Shown: piece by piece, positions 34,853 through 44,300 of the stretch
How positions within the stretch are numbered: position 1 is the first letter of the stretch
Layout: every line of letters begins with the position of its first letter
Source of the DNA: an uncultured Bacteroidales bacterium
GTDB taxonomy: Bacteria > Bacteroidota > Bacteroidia > Bacteroidales > P3
Direction: 5' to 3'
NCBI GenBank assembly: GCA_937884485.1
Contig: CALGCG010000024.1
Span: forward strand, 31,198 to 95,197
DNA length: 64,000 bases
The notes under the pieces: generated by a model
Databases searched by the model: none
What the model was told of the DNA's origin: nothing
Seen by the model: the letters and a program-made list of their open reading frames with translations, nothing else
Position numbers and translations under genes: made by a program

Positions 34853-35899
34853 TTACATTTTGTGAAGGATGCTTTGCGGCTTCTCGGCATGCGAGGTGAG
34901 GGAGGCGAGGAACAGCAATGTTTTGTTGTCGCCGAAAGCCATCTGGCGTTTCCATGCCGTCGCCTTCCAGCGGCACAGCTTCCACCGCAGACGGGCCATG
35001 CCGTCGCGGCCACCGTCGGCACTCTCGCGGCCGCCATAGACGATGTCGTGCTCCAGTCGCCTTACAGACTCCATGTCGTCGGGTCCCCCTTGGGAGTGGA
35101 GTGGCGGACGGTAGCCCAGCTGCTTGTCGGCGATACCGTTCAGTGCGTCGACAAAGGGCGCCATGCCGTAAGTGTCGACGGTCTCCTGCACCAGCGTCCA
35201 GCCCACCTGTCCCTGCAGCGCACGGCAGGTGAGGGTCCAGTCCGCCAGGTCGCGCAGGGTGATGCGGTTGGCGGCAAAGTGGCATGCCATGTGGCGCAGC
35301 AGGAACAGGACCTCGAAGGTCGCCTGTTGTCCGTCGGCTGTCGACAGTTGCTTCAGCAGCGCCTCGTAGCGGCGGTTGCTGGGGGGGTAGTGCACGTTGA
35401 GGAAGTCGTAGTGGCTCTCCACCGTCACGCCTCGGTAGTTGTATTTTGTGTGGTGATGGGCATCGTTGCCCACCGCTACCTTCAGTATGTCGCAGGCCAC
35501 ACGGTCGGCCTCGTCGTGGCGATCGTAGAAGTAGAGGTCCAGGTCGCCGAACCTGCGCCGGCCGGGCACGGGGTAGTGGCGAGCCGTACGGGTGCCTTTG
35601 AGCACCAAGGTCTCGATACCATTGCGAGCCATGGTGTCGACGATGTCCTGCTGCACCTCGGCCTGGTAGCGGTGCCAACGCTCGGCCTTGTCGCTTTCGG
35701 CCAGCCAGGGCATCAGCACTTCGCGCAGAGGAGCTGCCGCAGCAACGGCATCGCAGCACACGGCATCCACCAGGTTGTGCTGCAGCAGGCGGAAGAGCCG
35801 CCACCATTGCGACGCCTCTATCTGTTCCTCGCCCAGGTAGGGCTTGTCGCCCGTCAGCGCCGAGCGCAAAAGATTATATACCTGCTGAATCTCTCTCAT
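34853..35899 (-). CDS. Nucleotidyltransferase-fold protein
   Basis: 348 aa. TLVLKGTRTARHYPVPGRRRFGDLDLYF contains LKG and GDLDLYF, the pattern of the Nucleotidyltransf_5 family, in which the two Asp residues bind metal. The rest is helical and Trp/Leu-rich (LGEEQIEASQWWRLFRLLQHNLVD). The family occurs in many capsule and lipopolysaccharide loci; no reaction has been assigned with certainty. It lies between wzm (12 bp) and wzt (123 bp). Very GC-rich. The region 34730-34852 before wzt holds no gene that I can support. Confidence 0.78.
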   Translation of the reverse strand: MREIQQVYNLLRSALTGDKPYLGEEQIEASQWWRLFRLLQHNLVDAVCCDAVAAAAPLREVLMPWLAESDKAERWHRYQAEVQQDIVDTMARNGIETLVLKGTRTARHYPVPGRRRFGDLDLYFYDRHDEADRVACDILKVAVGNDAHHHTKYNYRGVTVESHYDFLNVHYPPSNRRYEALLKQLSTADGQQATFEVLFLLRHMACHFAANRITLRDLADWTLTCRALQGQVGWTLVQETVDTYGMAPFVDALNGIADKQLGYRPPLHSQGGPDDMESVRRLEHDIVYGGRESADGGRDGMARLRWKLCRWKATAWKRQMAFGDNKTLLFLASLTSHAEKPQSILHKM

Positions 35900-35911
35900 C
35901 GGTATAACCCG

Positions 35912-36781
35912 TCAAACCGTGTCCATGAAGGTTTTCTGCACACGGTTGAATATCACGATGCCCAAGGCCAGCAGCACCATCATGAATGCTGCGCTGTAGC
36001 CCAGCATGCCCCAGCTGAACTGCCCCTCGCCGAGGAAGCCGTACTTGAAGGCCTCCACGATGCCCGTCAGGGGGTTGAGGCTCATCAGCATGCGCAGCTT
36101 CTCGTTGGTGATGGTGCTCAGGGGGTAGATGACGGGCGTGGCATACATCCACAGGCTGACGAAGTAGCTCAGCAGCAGCGACATGTCGCGGTATTTGGTC
36201 GTCATGCTCGAGAAAAGGATGCCGAAACCCAGCGCCAAGCCCGCCAGCATCAGCACCAGCACCGGCAGCAGCAGGGCGTACCAGTTGGTGTGTATCTGGC
36301 CGGGGATGATCCAGATTTGGTAGATGGCGTATACCACCATAAACAGTGCGAACTGGATGCCGAAGCGCAGCAGGTTGCTCACGACGGTGGATATCGGAAC
36401 TATCAACCGGGGGAAGTAGACCTTGCCGAAGATGCCGGCATTGGCCGTGAAGGTGCTTGATGTCTTGTTCAGACAGTCGCTGAAGTACTGCCACATGCAG
36501 ATGCCGCTCAGGTAGAACAGCGGCTGCGGCAGCCCGTCGGTGGGTATCTTGGCAATGCCGCCGAACACCACCATGTACATCACCACCGTAATCATGGGCT
36601 GGATGATGTACCACAGCGGACCCAGCACGGTCTGCTTGTACTGTGTGGTGATGTTCCTCTTGACGAAGAGGTTGCATAGGTCACGGTAGTCCCACAGCTC
36701 GCGCAGGTTGATGCTGAGCAGTTTCTCCCGCGGTTTGATGACGGTGGTCCAGGTTTTGTTGTCGTTGTTGTCGTTTGTCAT
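35912..36781 (-). CDS. wzm: Wzm-like polysaccharide ABC exporter, permease subunit
   Basis: 289 aa ABC-2 type permease. INLRELWDYRDLCNLFVKRNITTQYKQ precedes the membrane part (described here as the N-terminal family block, residues about 24-50). VLGPLWYIIQPMITVVMYMVVFG is the first helix, and four to five further helices follow, including LLLPVLVLMLAGLALGFGIL and MLGYSAAFMMVLLALGIVIF. YATPVIYPL is conserved in Wzm/TagG permeases. With Wzt it exports the lipid-linked, finished polymer across the inner membrane. Its presence with no visible Wzx suggests the ABC-dependent route. Confidence 0.93.
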   Translation of the reverse strand: MTNDNNDNKTWTTVIKPREKLLSINLRELWDYRDLCNLFVKRNITTQYKQTVLGPLWYIIQPMITVVMYMVVFGGIAKIPTDGLPQPLFYLSGICMWQYFSDCLNKTSSTFTANAGIFGKVYFPRLIVPISTVVSNLLRFGIQFALFMVVYAIYQIWIIPGQIHTNWYALLLPVLVLMLAGLALGFGILFSSMTTKYRDMSLLLSYFVSLWMYATPVIYPLSTITNEKLRMLMSLNPLTGIVEAFKYGFLGEGQFSWGMLGYSAAFMMVLLALGIVIFNRVQKTFMDTV

Positions 36782-36887
36782 TGTGTTGTTCTGTCGCCCC
36801 GGCGGGGCTCTGTGTTCTCTTGTCCTTTTGTGTTCCGTGTGCTCACGCCCACGGCTATTGACTTTCGCCCCTTTCGGGGCTCCGGCC

Positions 36888-38057
36888 TCACGCCGAGTGC
36901 TTCCTGTGGAACAGGATGTTCCCCACGATACCCCAAAAGTATTTCCAGTCGGTGCGGAAAGGGGCTTCGAGGTAGGCTTCGAGGTAGCGGCGTTCGCTTG
37001 CCTGTATCTCGTCGAGGGTCTCCGGGGTCGTGGCCTCGTAGTAGAACGGCGGCAGCAGGCCTGGCTTGGTGCGTGTGCGCAGCTCCTGCATCTCGGGGGT
37101 GTAGAGACTGAAATATTGATTGCTCAGCGGACGCACGCCCACCAACTTGAGGTCGCCTCGCAGGATGTTCCACACCATGGGCAGTTCGTCGAGCCATGTG
37201 CGACGCAGGATGCGCCCCATGGTGCTCACGCGGTAGTCGTCCTTGAACTTGCCACCGCTCTGCAGGTGTTGGTATTGGTAGACGTAGGGCTGTATGTATT
37301 CCGAGTAGTTGTACATCGTGCGGAATTTGTGCACGATGATTTCTTTGCCCCCTTTGCCGCGTCGGCGCAGGTGGATGATGGGCGAACCCAGCGGCGGCTC
37401 GTCCTGCACAGGGGCTTTGGTTTTGCGTGCCACCACGAAGAACTCGCCGTAGCGGAACTGCTCGTCGAGCACTTCGAATCCGGCGCGATAGAGGCGGCCG
37501 AGGATCTCCACGCGGGTGAAGGTGCGGCTCTTGCCGTGGGTGAGGCTGTAGTAGAGCTTGTGCGTCAGGCGCAGCTTGGGAGCCACGCGGTTCCACAGGT
37601 AGTCGGCCCCGAGCATCACCGTTCTCACACCCCATGGGTACTTCTTCTTGATGATTTGGCGTTTCAGCGCTGCCGTCATGGAGTGGCAGCAGAGGAAAGC
37701 GCCTTCGTCGAGCAGGCTGTTGGCAGTGTAGAAAAAGCGGTTCAGGTCCTCCTGGGTATGCAGCGGACGGGTGAGGAAAATCAGTTTGGGACGGCGGTCG
37801 CCCACGCGGTACTGCAGCGCCTCGGGGGTCGAGGTGGTCAGCGGCACCGCCACCATCTCGGGATACTGGTCCTTGTGGGTGCTGAGCCACTTGAGGAGTT
37901 CCTTCTGCGGCAGGAGTGATGTCTGGCGCAGGATGTCCCTCACCTCCTCGTCGTCGATGTCGTCCACCGACAACTTGGCCCCCTGCTCCGTCCCCTGTTC
38001 GGAGTAGGCCTTGCGGTCTTCAAACTCGTATTGCAGTTGAAACAGTGCGCGTTTCAT
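36888..38057 (-). CDS. Bacterial sugar transferase-like protein lacking the membrane hairpin
   Basis: 389 aa. The C-terminal part matches the catalytic region of polyprenyl-phosphate phosphosugar transferases: IIVHKFRTMYNYSEY, STMGRILRRTWLDELPMVWN, ILRGDLKLVGVRPLS. In canonical enzymes a hydrophobic re-entrant helix comes just before the region aligned with GSPIIHLRRRGKGGK. Here that helix is absent, and the N-terminal about 240 residues are a soluble, partly Rossmann-like domain (GAFLCCHSMTA; VEILGRLYRAGFEVL). It would start the repeat unit on undecaprenyl phosphate if active. It follows upxY by 20 bp. GC-rich hairpins (GCCCCGGCGGGGC-like) lie in the 106-bp gap after it. Confidence 0.82.
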   Translation of the reverse strand: MKRALFQLQYEFEDRKAYSEQGTEQGAKLSVDDIDDEEVRDILRQTSLLPQKELLKWLSTHKDQYPEMVAVPLTTSTPEALQYRVGDRRPKLIFLTRPLHTQEDLNRFFYTANSLLDEGAFLCCHSMTAALKRQIIKKKYPWGVRTVMLGADYLWNRVAPKLRLTHKLYYSLTHGKSRTFTRVEILGRLYRAGFEVLDEQFRYGEFFVVARKTKAPVQDEPPLGSPIIHLRRRGKGGKEIIVHKFRTMYNYSEYIQPYVYQYQHLQSGGKFKDDYRVSTMGRILRRTWLDELPMVWNILRGDLKLVGVRPLSNQYFSLYTPEMQELRTRTKPGLLPPFYYEATTPETLDEIQASERRYLEAYLEAPFRTDWKYFWGIVGNILFHRKHSA

Positions 38058-38077
38058 GTGTTGCTAAGTTTCCTGTT

Positions 38078-38602
38078 TTACTCTGCTGCATCCACTTTTT
38101 TCAGCAGGCTTGGGTGGATGTAGGTGGTGGCTACGGCCACCACGCCGGCGATGGTCACCACCAGTCGGCGGTCTTTCTTGATGCGTTTGATGTGTCCTTC
38201 GGCGCCCTTGAAGGGTCCGTCGGTCACCACCACGCGGTCGCCCAGGTGATACTCCGGACGGTCGTCGCCGAGCAGCGTAAGGCCCTGTTGCCCGGCGGTC
38301 ACCACAAACTGGAATATCTCCATTTCGCGGTCGCGTATCACCGCCGGTTGGCGGCTGCCGGCAAGGCGGTAGAGGTAGATGCCGTCGGCGTGGGCGGCCA
38401 TGAAAACCCACAACTCCTCTTCGCTGCAGCGCAGGAAGAGCAATGATTTGATTATCTCCACCGGCGCGAAAAACTCCAGTCCGGCGGCCTTGCAGTCGAC
38501 AATCAGCGGTTGCACTTTGTTGTAGAAGACCCTCAGGGCGTACCAGTGCTGCTCGCTGTCGGTGGTGGAGTTTGTGTTCATAGCCTCGTCGTGCTTCTGC
38601 AT
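38078..38602 (-). CDS. upxY: UpxY-like transcription antiterminator (NusG superfamily)
   Basis: 174 aa. HWYALRVFYNKVQPLIVDCK is the NGN-domain start, and LGDRVVVTDGPFKGAEGHIK is the KOW motif near the C-terminus. In Bacteroides, UpxY proteins are the first gene of each capsule locus and let RNA polymerase read through its long leader. The position here, first behind a consensus promoter and a leader of about 170 nt, fits that role. The start may be at 38602 or 21 bp further in at 38581 (MNTNSTTD); neither has a strong ribosome site. No UpxZ-like gene follows. Confidence 0.88.
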   Translation of the reverse strand: MQKHDEAMNTNSTTDSEQHWYALRVFYNKVQPLIVDCKAAGLEFFAPVEIIKSLLFLRCSEEELWVFMAAHADGIYLYRLAGSRQPAVIRDREMEIFQFVVTAGQQGLTLLGDDRPEYHLGDRVVVTDGPFKGAEGHIKRIKKDRRLVVTIAGVVAVATTYIHPSLLKKVDAAE

Positions 38603-38779
38603 TTTCTGTGTTGCGGTTGGGACAATCCTCCCTCTCCCCCAGGCATTGGCCTGAAGTCCCCGGCAGGTATATCGGTCGGTCGTGTTCCGTTTTTTTCGGA
38701 CACCCCTATCCAAGGGCGTTGCCTCAACCGCGTGGTTTTCAGCGGGGAATATGATTTTCCCTACATTGCAGCCATGGTG

Positions 38780-38811
38780 CAAATATACATGTTTTTTTAT
38801 AATTATACAAA
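38780..38811 (-). promoter_or_regulatory. Promoter of the polysaccharide locus
   Basis: Read on the minus strand: TTTG (38811-38808), 20 bp, TATATTTG (38787-38780). Both boxes and the spacing fit the Bacteroidota primary sigma consensus. Transcription would start near 38773, leaving a leader of about 170 nt before upxY. The leader contains GTGTCCG and CGGAACAC, which can pair around an A-run (38675-38705). Confidence 0.72.
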
Positions 38812-38895
38812 TTGTTTTGCGCTTTTTGACCCGACGCCTCTGTTTTGCCCCTCGTTTCCCGTCTGTCAATTGCCTTCCATCAGAGCCTGAAAAAT

Positions 38896-38913
38896 TAAAT
38901 CGTGCACGATTTA
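38896..38913. promoter_or_regulatory. 18-bp perfect palindrome upstream of the locus promoter
   Basis: TAAATCGTGCACGATTTA, exactly symmetrical, about 85 bp upstream of the -33 box. This is a typical form for a dimeric regulator site. The remainder of 38603-39243 holds the leader, the promoter and AT-rich DNA rich in GTTAAAAT motifs (38970-39060), and no gene that I can support. Confidence 0.45.
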
Positions 38914-39243
38914 TTCCATTTCCGTCCAACCCTCTCCATGCCAGTCGGGGCAGTTTGCCTTTTTTTGGCGAAATGTTAAAATGTTAGTTCAAAATTTGCT
39001 TAAAATACACAATATCAATATGTTATAGTGTTAAAATATGCTTAATTAACTGTTATTTAGCAGATAAAAGGCACCCTCTCTTACTCCTCTCTTACCCTTC
39101 TCTTTATCCTCTCCTTATCCTCAATTACTTTTTTAAGACAAAATAAAGGGAGGATAAAAATATGTCGTATACGATGTATTTCGTTTTTCCGAGGTGGTTG
39201 CATGCTTCCTTTCGGGAGGGGAGGGCAGGCCTTTTTGCGGGAG

Positions 39244-39283
39244 CAAAAAAAAATAAGCCGGCAGGGGTGGTTCCTGCCGGCTT
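39244..39283 (-). terminator. Rho-independent terminator of the M49 peptidase gene
   Basis: On the minus strand AAGCCGGCAGG and CCTGCCGGCTT form an 11-bp stem around a short loop, followed by TATTTTTTTTT. It lies 50 bp beyond the stop of the peptidase gene. Confidence 0.92.
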
Positions 39284-39333
39284 GCGGTATGGGTGGGGTG
39301 TTTGGCCCCGCATGGGCGGGGTCTGGCGTGGGC

Positions 39334-40980
39334 TCAGAGGCCCAGCACGTCGGCACCCTGTTTGTAGACGATGTCGCGCGGGATGTTGGCGTCGCGGATC
39401 TGGTCGAGGACCTTCTGGAGGTCGGCGCTGATGTTGCCGTTCTTGTCGCTGTAGGCCTTGGCGGCGGCAGCGTCGCCCTCGCCTTCCATGGCGATGATGA
39501 TGGCGGCCCAGCCGCGGGCGGCCTCGCGGGCTTTCTCGACGTCGATGACGTACTTGCCGTTCTCGTTGATGCTGAAGGCACCGTGCTCGAGGAAGTAGTT
39601 GTAGCACATGATATTGGCGCGGCCGTGGGCCTCGGTGGCGCCGAAGCGGACCGAGCGGAGCAGGCCGGCGATGAAGGTGATGTAGTTCTGGGCGATGGTG
39701 GTGTTGGTGATTTCGCCGCGCTCGATGAGCTGCTCGGTGAGGAAGAGTCCGCAGACGTCAGCCTTGGCTTCCTCCCAGGCGCTGTACTGTGCGCCGAGGG
39801 CCTCGCGGCAGGCGCCGCGGCCGGTGACGGTGTTCTTGATGCCCAGGCCGTGGGCCACTTCGTGGTAGCAGGTGTTGCCGAAGAAGGCGTTGAAGGTCAC
39901 GCTGTCCACCTGTTCGGGGCAGAGGATGAGGTTGGCGATGGGCACCATGATGTTGTCGTACTTGGCGCGCATGGCGTTCTTGAGCTGCAGGCGGCGGCTG
40001 CCTTTGGCCAGCTGCACGCGCTCGTCGTTGGGCAGGTTGATGGCGATGGTCTTGGAGCCCGCGTTGCAGTCGCCGGCGTAGTAGACCACGTCGTAGACGT
40101 TGATGTCGCAGTCGGTGCCGGGCACTTCCTTCTTATATTTGGGGTCGCAGGGCAGGAGTTTCTGCATTTCGGGGAGCATGGCGGCGAATTTGCTGAGGTC
40201 GTTGCTCCACTGCTCGTCTTTGACCAGCACGAAGGCCTCGTGGCTGCACTTCAGGCCGTTGATGCCGTCGTCGTAGTTCTCGATGGGTCCCACGACGAAG
40301 TCCAGTTTGCTGTCTTTCATGTCCATCCAGACCATGTCGCTCTCGAAGTAGTCGTCGGTCTTGAAGGCCTCGCGGCGGGCCATGAGGTACTTCTTCAGGC
40401 CCTCGTTGTCGGCCAGGGCGATGGCTTTCTCCATCAGGGCGTCGACCTTGGCGAGCTCGGTCTTGTAGGCCTCGTGGTAGGGCAGGACGTAGAGCTGGCC
40501 CTGCTCGTTGCGGCGGATGACGCTGTACTGGCTGTTCTTCAGGGTGTCCTCAAGGGCGTCGAACTCCTCGCGGGTCATGTCCTGGGGGTAGAAGTTGCAG
40601 CCGGCGGGGCGCTCGCCGTAGCCGGGGAGGAAGGGTTTCTCCTCGGAGAGGCGGTCCCAGGCGCCGTACTGGATGCGGGCGAAGGCGCGCATGGCGGGGT
40701 CGCAGAGGGTGTCGATGGCGTCGCGGTTGGCGTAGCCGAAGTATTCGTCCCAGTAGATGTCGTCCATCACCTTGCCGATCTCGATGAAGATTTTCACGAG
40801 TTCCTTCTCGTTGGCGGAGAGGTTCTGGATGAGGTCGGACTTCAGTTCGAAGACGGCGTACTCGTCCACTTTCTGTTGAATTTCGGGGTCGGCAGGGCAG
40901 TCGGTAACCGCTTTTTTGTTCTGGCAACCCACGGCGGCAAACATTGTCACAGCCATAGCTAAAATTGATAATTTCTTCAT
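39334..40980 (-). CDS. Peptidase M49 (dipeptidyl peptidase III-like) lipoprotein
   Basis: 548 aa from MKKLSILAMAVTMFAAVGC, a signal peptide with a lipobox (Cys19), so the enzyme is anchored to the cell envelope. The zinc site is NTCYHEVAHGLG (about residue 370; HExxH form), followed about 25 residues later by WEEAKADVCG with the third ligand Glu, as in M49 enzymes that otherwise use HExxxH. The family trims dipeptides from N-termini; bacterial lipoprotein members are less studied. It is GC-rich and a single-gene unit with its own terminator and promoter candidate. Confidence 0.85.
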   Translation of the reverse strand: MKKLSILAMAVTMFAAVGCQNKKAVTDCPADPEIQQKVDEYAVFELKSDLIQNLSANEKELVKIFIEIGKVMDDIYWDEYFGYANRDAIDTLCDPAMRAFARIQYGAWDRLSEEKPFLPGYGERPAGCNFYPQDMTREEFDALEDTLKNSQYSVIRRNEQGQLYVLPYHEAYKTELAKVDALMEKAIALADNEGLKKYLMARREAFKTDDYFESDMVWMDMKDSKLDFVVGPIENYDDGINGLKCSHEAFVLVKDEQWSNDLSKFAAMLPEMQKLLPCDPKYKKEVPGTDCDINVYDVVYYAGDCNAGSKTIAINLPNDERVQLAKGSRRLQLKNAMRAKYDNIMVPIANLILCPEQVDSVTFNAFFGNTCYHEVAHGLGIKNTVTGRGACREALGAQYSAWEEAKADVCGLFLTEQLIERGEITNTTIAQNYITFIAGLLRSVRFGATEAHGRANIMCYNYFLEHGAFSINENGKYVIDVEKAREAARGWAAIIIAMEGEGDAAAAKAYSDKNGNISADLQKVLDQIRDANIPRDIVYKQGADVLGL

Positions 40981-41022
40981 TATTAATAATTTTAAATGTT
41001 GTTGCTTGTTAAAATATTTTTG

Positions 41023-41030
41023 CAAAGGTA
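41023..41030 (-). promoter_or_regulatory. -7 box of the M49 peptidase gene
   Basis: The minus strand reads TACCTTTG (TAnnTTTG), 43 bp before the start codon. No clear TTTG at 19-20 bp. It lies beside the divergent tRNA promoter, whose -33 box begins 8 bp away. Confidence 0.45.
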
Positions 41031-41037
41031 CATTTTT

Positions 41038-41068
41038 TTTGTCAATTTAAAAAAAAGTTGTACTTTTG
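41038..41068 (+). promoter_or_regulatory. Promoter of the tRNA-Ser gene
   Basis: TTTG (41038-41041), 19 bp, TACTTTTG (41061-41068). Fits the Bacteroidota consensus; the tRNA begins 31 bp downstream. Confidence 0.65.
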
Positions 41069-41098
41069 CACCCGATTTTTGAATCAAAAATCATCCAC

Positions 41099-41189
41099 GG
41101 AAAGGTGCTCGAGTGGTTGAAGAGGCCCGCCTGGAAAGCGAGTAAGCGTTAAAAGCGCTTCAAGGGTTCGAATCCCTTCCTTTCCGCCA
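41099..41189 (+). tRNA. tRNA-Ser (anticodon GGA)
   Basis: 91 nt including an encoded CCA end. The acceptor arms GGAAAGG and CCTTTCC pair. The anticodon loop CTGGAAA has GGA at 41133-41135, reading TCC/TCT. A long variable arm (AGCGTTAAAAGCGCT) marks class II tRNA-Ser, and GGTTCGAATCC is the T arm. Confidence 0.97.
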
Positions 41190-41191
41190 AG

Positions 41192-41228
41192 AGAAGTTGC
41201 AGACAATATGATTTGCAACTTCTTTTTA
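41192..41228 (+). terminator. Terminator behind tRNA-Ser
   Basis: AGAAGTTGCA and TGCAACTTCT form a perfect 10-bp stem around a 12-nt loop, followed by TTTTA. It begins 3 bp after the CCA end. Confidence 0.9.
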
Positions 41229-41385
41229 TTTTCTTGGTTTTCTGAGGTTTTCCGTTCTTGGCGAAAGTTAAATAATGTTAAATTGGGTTTGCCTTGTAGA
41301 CTTTTGGGATTTTTCATGTTATAATAGTATATAGAAAAAACAATTTTTTTTGGATAATTACGTTATGGAATACAAACATATTGTT

Positions 41386-44300
41386 ATGAAAGGCAGAAGG
41401 TTTTTTGCATTGGCTGTGTTCGTCGTTTCGGCGTTCTCTGTCTATGGGCAGAAGGACTTTGGCGGCAGCCGTCTGGACACTCTTATTGGCAATGGGCAGT
41501 ATGCCACGGCCTATCCCTTGGCGCAGGAACAGTATCGGCAGGCGTTGCAGAAAGGCGGGAGCGACCTGCTTTCGTCGGCCTTCTACCTGACGGCCCTCGA
41601 CTATGCCTACAGCAAGATTCCCGTGGACTCGGCCCTGGCGCGCTACAGCCTGCTGGCGCACCGCCTGCAGGGGGTGGACCGCGCGGTGGCCTATGTGTTC
41701 CTCTACCAGACGTACCGGAAGCTGTACGATAGGTTCGGCTACCTGATGCATAATCGCGAAAAGCCCTCCGACGATCCTATGCGGCATCCCCGTTTTTGGC
41801 ATTGGCGGCGCATGGAGGACACGCTGAGGGTTTGCGTGGACAGCGTTTTGGCGCAGGCCGAAGCCTTGCGGACGGCCGATGTGCGGAGCTACAGCTGGAT
41901 AGGGGTCGGCGAGAACGGCGCGCCCGTGGCCGACAGCAGCCTGCTGGGTACGCTGGTGCAGGCCTTGCTCAGCCCGTGCCATGCTTTTTCGGATTCTCTG
42001 GAGCAGTCGCTCCATCGGCGTGTGTCGGCGTTGTATGCCGACGGCAGCGACGAGATGCGTCTGTGGCTCGACCTGTATCGCCTCGAGGGCAACTATCACG
42101 ATTCTGTCCTTGCAGCCCTCGACAGCCTCAAGCAACACTATATGCCCCGCCTCCAGAGCCTCGAGATGAAGGCCTGGATGGACTACCGGCGGGCCTTGTG
42201 CCTCTCCTACGCCGAGCACAAGGTGGAGGCCGAGCGGCTGTGCCTGGAGGTGGAACGCACCTATGCGGGTACCTGCGGCGCCTGTTGGTGCCGCGAGTTG
42301 AGACGTGAGATTTGTGCCCCCGGCTTCAAGGTGAGCTACAACACCACCGAGTCGTCGCGCCGCAGCCGTCTGGCCATGGTGGAGGGGCGAAATATGCGGT
42401 GGGTGGATTTCCGCCTCGTGCCCCGCGACAGCGTCCCCGACAGCCTGCGGCGTGCCCATCGGATGGACACCCTGCGCACCCTGCCCGCCACGAAGGAGTG
42501 GCGGCAGGAGCTGCCCGATGCCGCCGACCACCTGACGCACCGCCACCTGGTGGCCCTGCCGCCGGTGCCGCAGGGCGACTACTACCTCGTGGCCATGACC
42601 GACAGCCTTTTCTGCTACAACGACTACCAGTCGGCCGATGCCGTCTTCATCGCCTATAATTTCGACCGTGCTGCCGGCAAGATGACGTGCCTGCAGCCCT
42701 CGTCGGGCTACCTGGTGGACCGCGTGACGGGCCAGCCGTTGGTGGGTCGCCGTGTGACGCTGCACCTCGAAGGCACGCTGAGCGACCGCGACCTCCACCG
42801 TCGCCAACGCACCGACAAGGAGGGCTATTTCCACTTCCCCGTCTCTTCGTCGCGCTATCTGTTTCAGGTTGCCAACGGTCTTTCGGCCGATGTGGACGGC
42901 TACGAGTATGAATATGGGGATGACCTATACTATCGTGCTGTCCGGTCGAACATGGTGGCCAAACCGGATTCGAAGCACTTGGAGATTATCATGGCCGACC
43001 GCCCCATCTACCGCCTGGGCGACACGGTGCGATTCAGCTGTGTGGCCTACAAGGAGAAGAATAGCGGCGAGGCGTGGGAGAAGAGGCTGAAACCTGCCTC
43101 GAAGGTGAGACTCTTGGCAACCTTTGGCGATACCGACTACGATGCGAAAGACACCCTGTTCCTCACCACCGACAAGCATGGCCGCTGCTGGGGCGAGTTC
43201 GTCATTCCGCCCGACGGGAAGAACGGCACCTACACCCTGCGGGTGGTGGAGCCGGACTATGAAAGCACCCTGCGGGAGACCTACAATGGCTACTGCGGGG
43301 TGGAGGTGGAGGCCTACAAGGCGCCGCGTTTTGCCGTGACGCTCTCCACCACCGCCGAAGGGGCCGCCGACACGGGTTCGGCGCGCCGTTTTGGCCAGCC
43401 TATCACCGTCTATGGTGCCGCCATGAGTTTCAGCGGTGCACCCATGACGGGGGCGAAGGTGAAGTGGGAGGTGTCGTGCGAGCGGATGGTCGACCCGTGG
43501 CAGAGTACCTCCATAGCCAACAATTTCCCCTATGCCGACAGCCTGGTGGTGGATGACGACGGATTGTTCCAGTTTACCTTCACCCCCCAGCGCGACGATA
43601 TTGTCGCCGGGACGCCGGCGCTCCGGACCTATATCTATACCGCCTACGTGCGTGTCATGGATGCCGACGGCGAACTGCACGAGCAGCGCTTGGCGTTCCA
43701 TGTGAGCGATGCCGACGGCTACTGCGTGGTTACCACCGACGACCTGAGCCACCTGACGTTCGTCTACAACAACTTCGACCATCAGCCCCTGAAAGGCGAT
43801 GTGCACGTGGAACTCTACCAGCTGCGGCAGCCCGACACGCTGCGTGTGCTCCATCGCCTGATGCAGGAGCATCCCGATGCGCGGTGGGTGGGCAGTCGCG
43901 CGGCTTTCCGGGAGGCCTTCCCCCATCTGGCCTTCAGCCCCGAGGAGGGCGACCGGCACCTGTGGCCCGTGGTGGCCAAGCGCTACGAGGGCACCACCGG
44001 CGAGCGCCGTCTGGACATCGACGGCTTGCCGTCGGGCCTCTACCGCGTCAGCATCAGCACCCCCGACGGCGAGCGGCATGACACGCTGATCAACCACGTG
44101 GCCCGCGGCGGGAGGGTGACGGGCAACGACGTGGTGTGGTTGCGCTCCACGCCGGACAGGGGGAACCCTTACGCGGCTGTCAGCGTCCGCGTGGGCGACA
44201 CCGTGCGCTTCGAGCTGGGCAGCCCCTTTGGCGAGCAGCCGCTCTACTACTGCGTCAGCCATGCCGCCAAGGTCTACCGCCGCGGCATGATGGTGCTCGA

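Noticed and set aside
36785..36887. GC-rich hairpins (CCCCGGCGGGG, CCCCTTTCGGGG) after the sugar transferase gene taken as a terminator
   Set aside because: No T-run follows on the transcribed strand, and stopping there would cut off the exporter and all transferase genes.
38603..39060. Invertible promoter flanked by inverted repeats, as in Bacteroides capsule loci
   Set aside because: Apart from the 18-bp palindrome, no pair of inverted repeats brackets the promoter, and no invertase gene is nearby.
41099..41189. tRNA-Ser as an integration site of a genomic island
   Set aside because: No partial copy of the tRNA 3' end and no integrase gene was found in the window.
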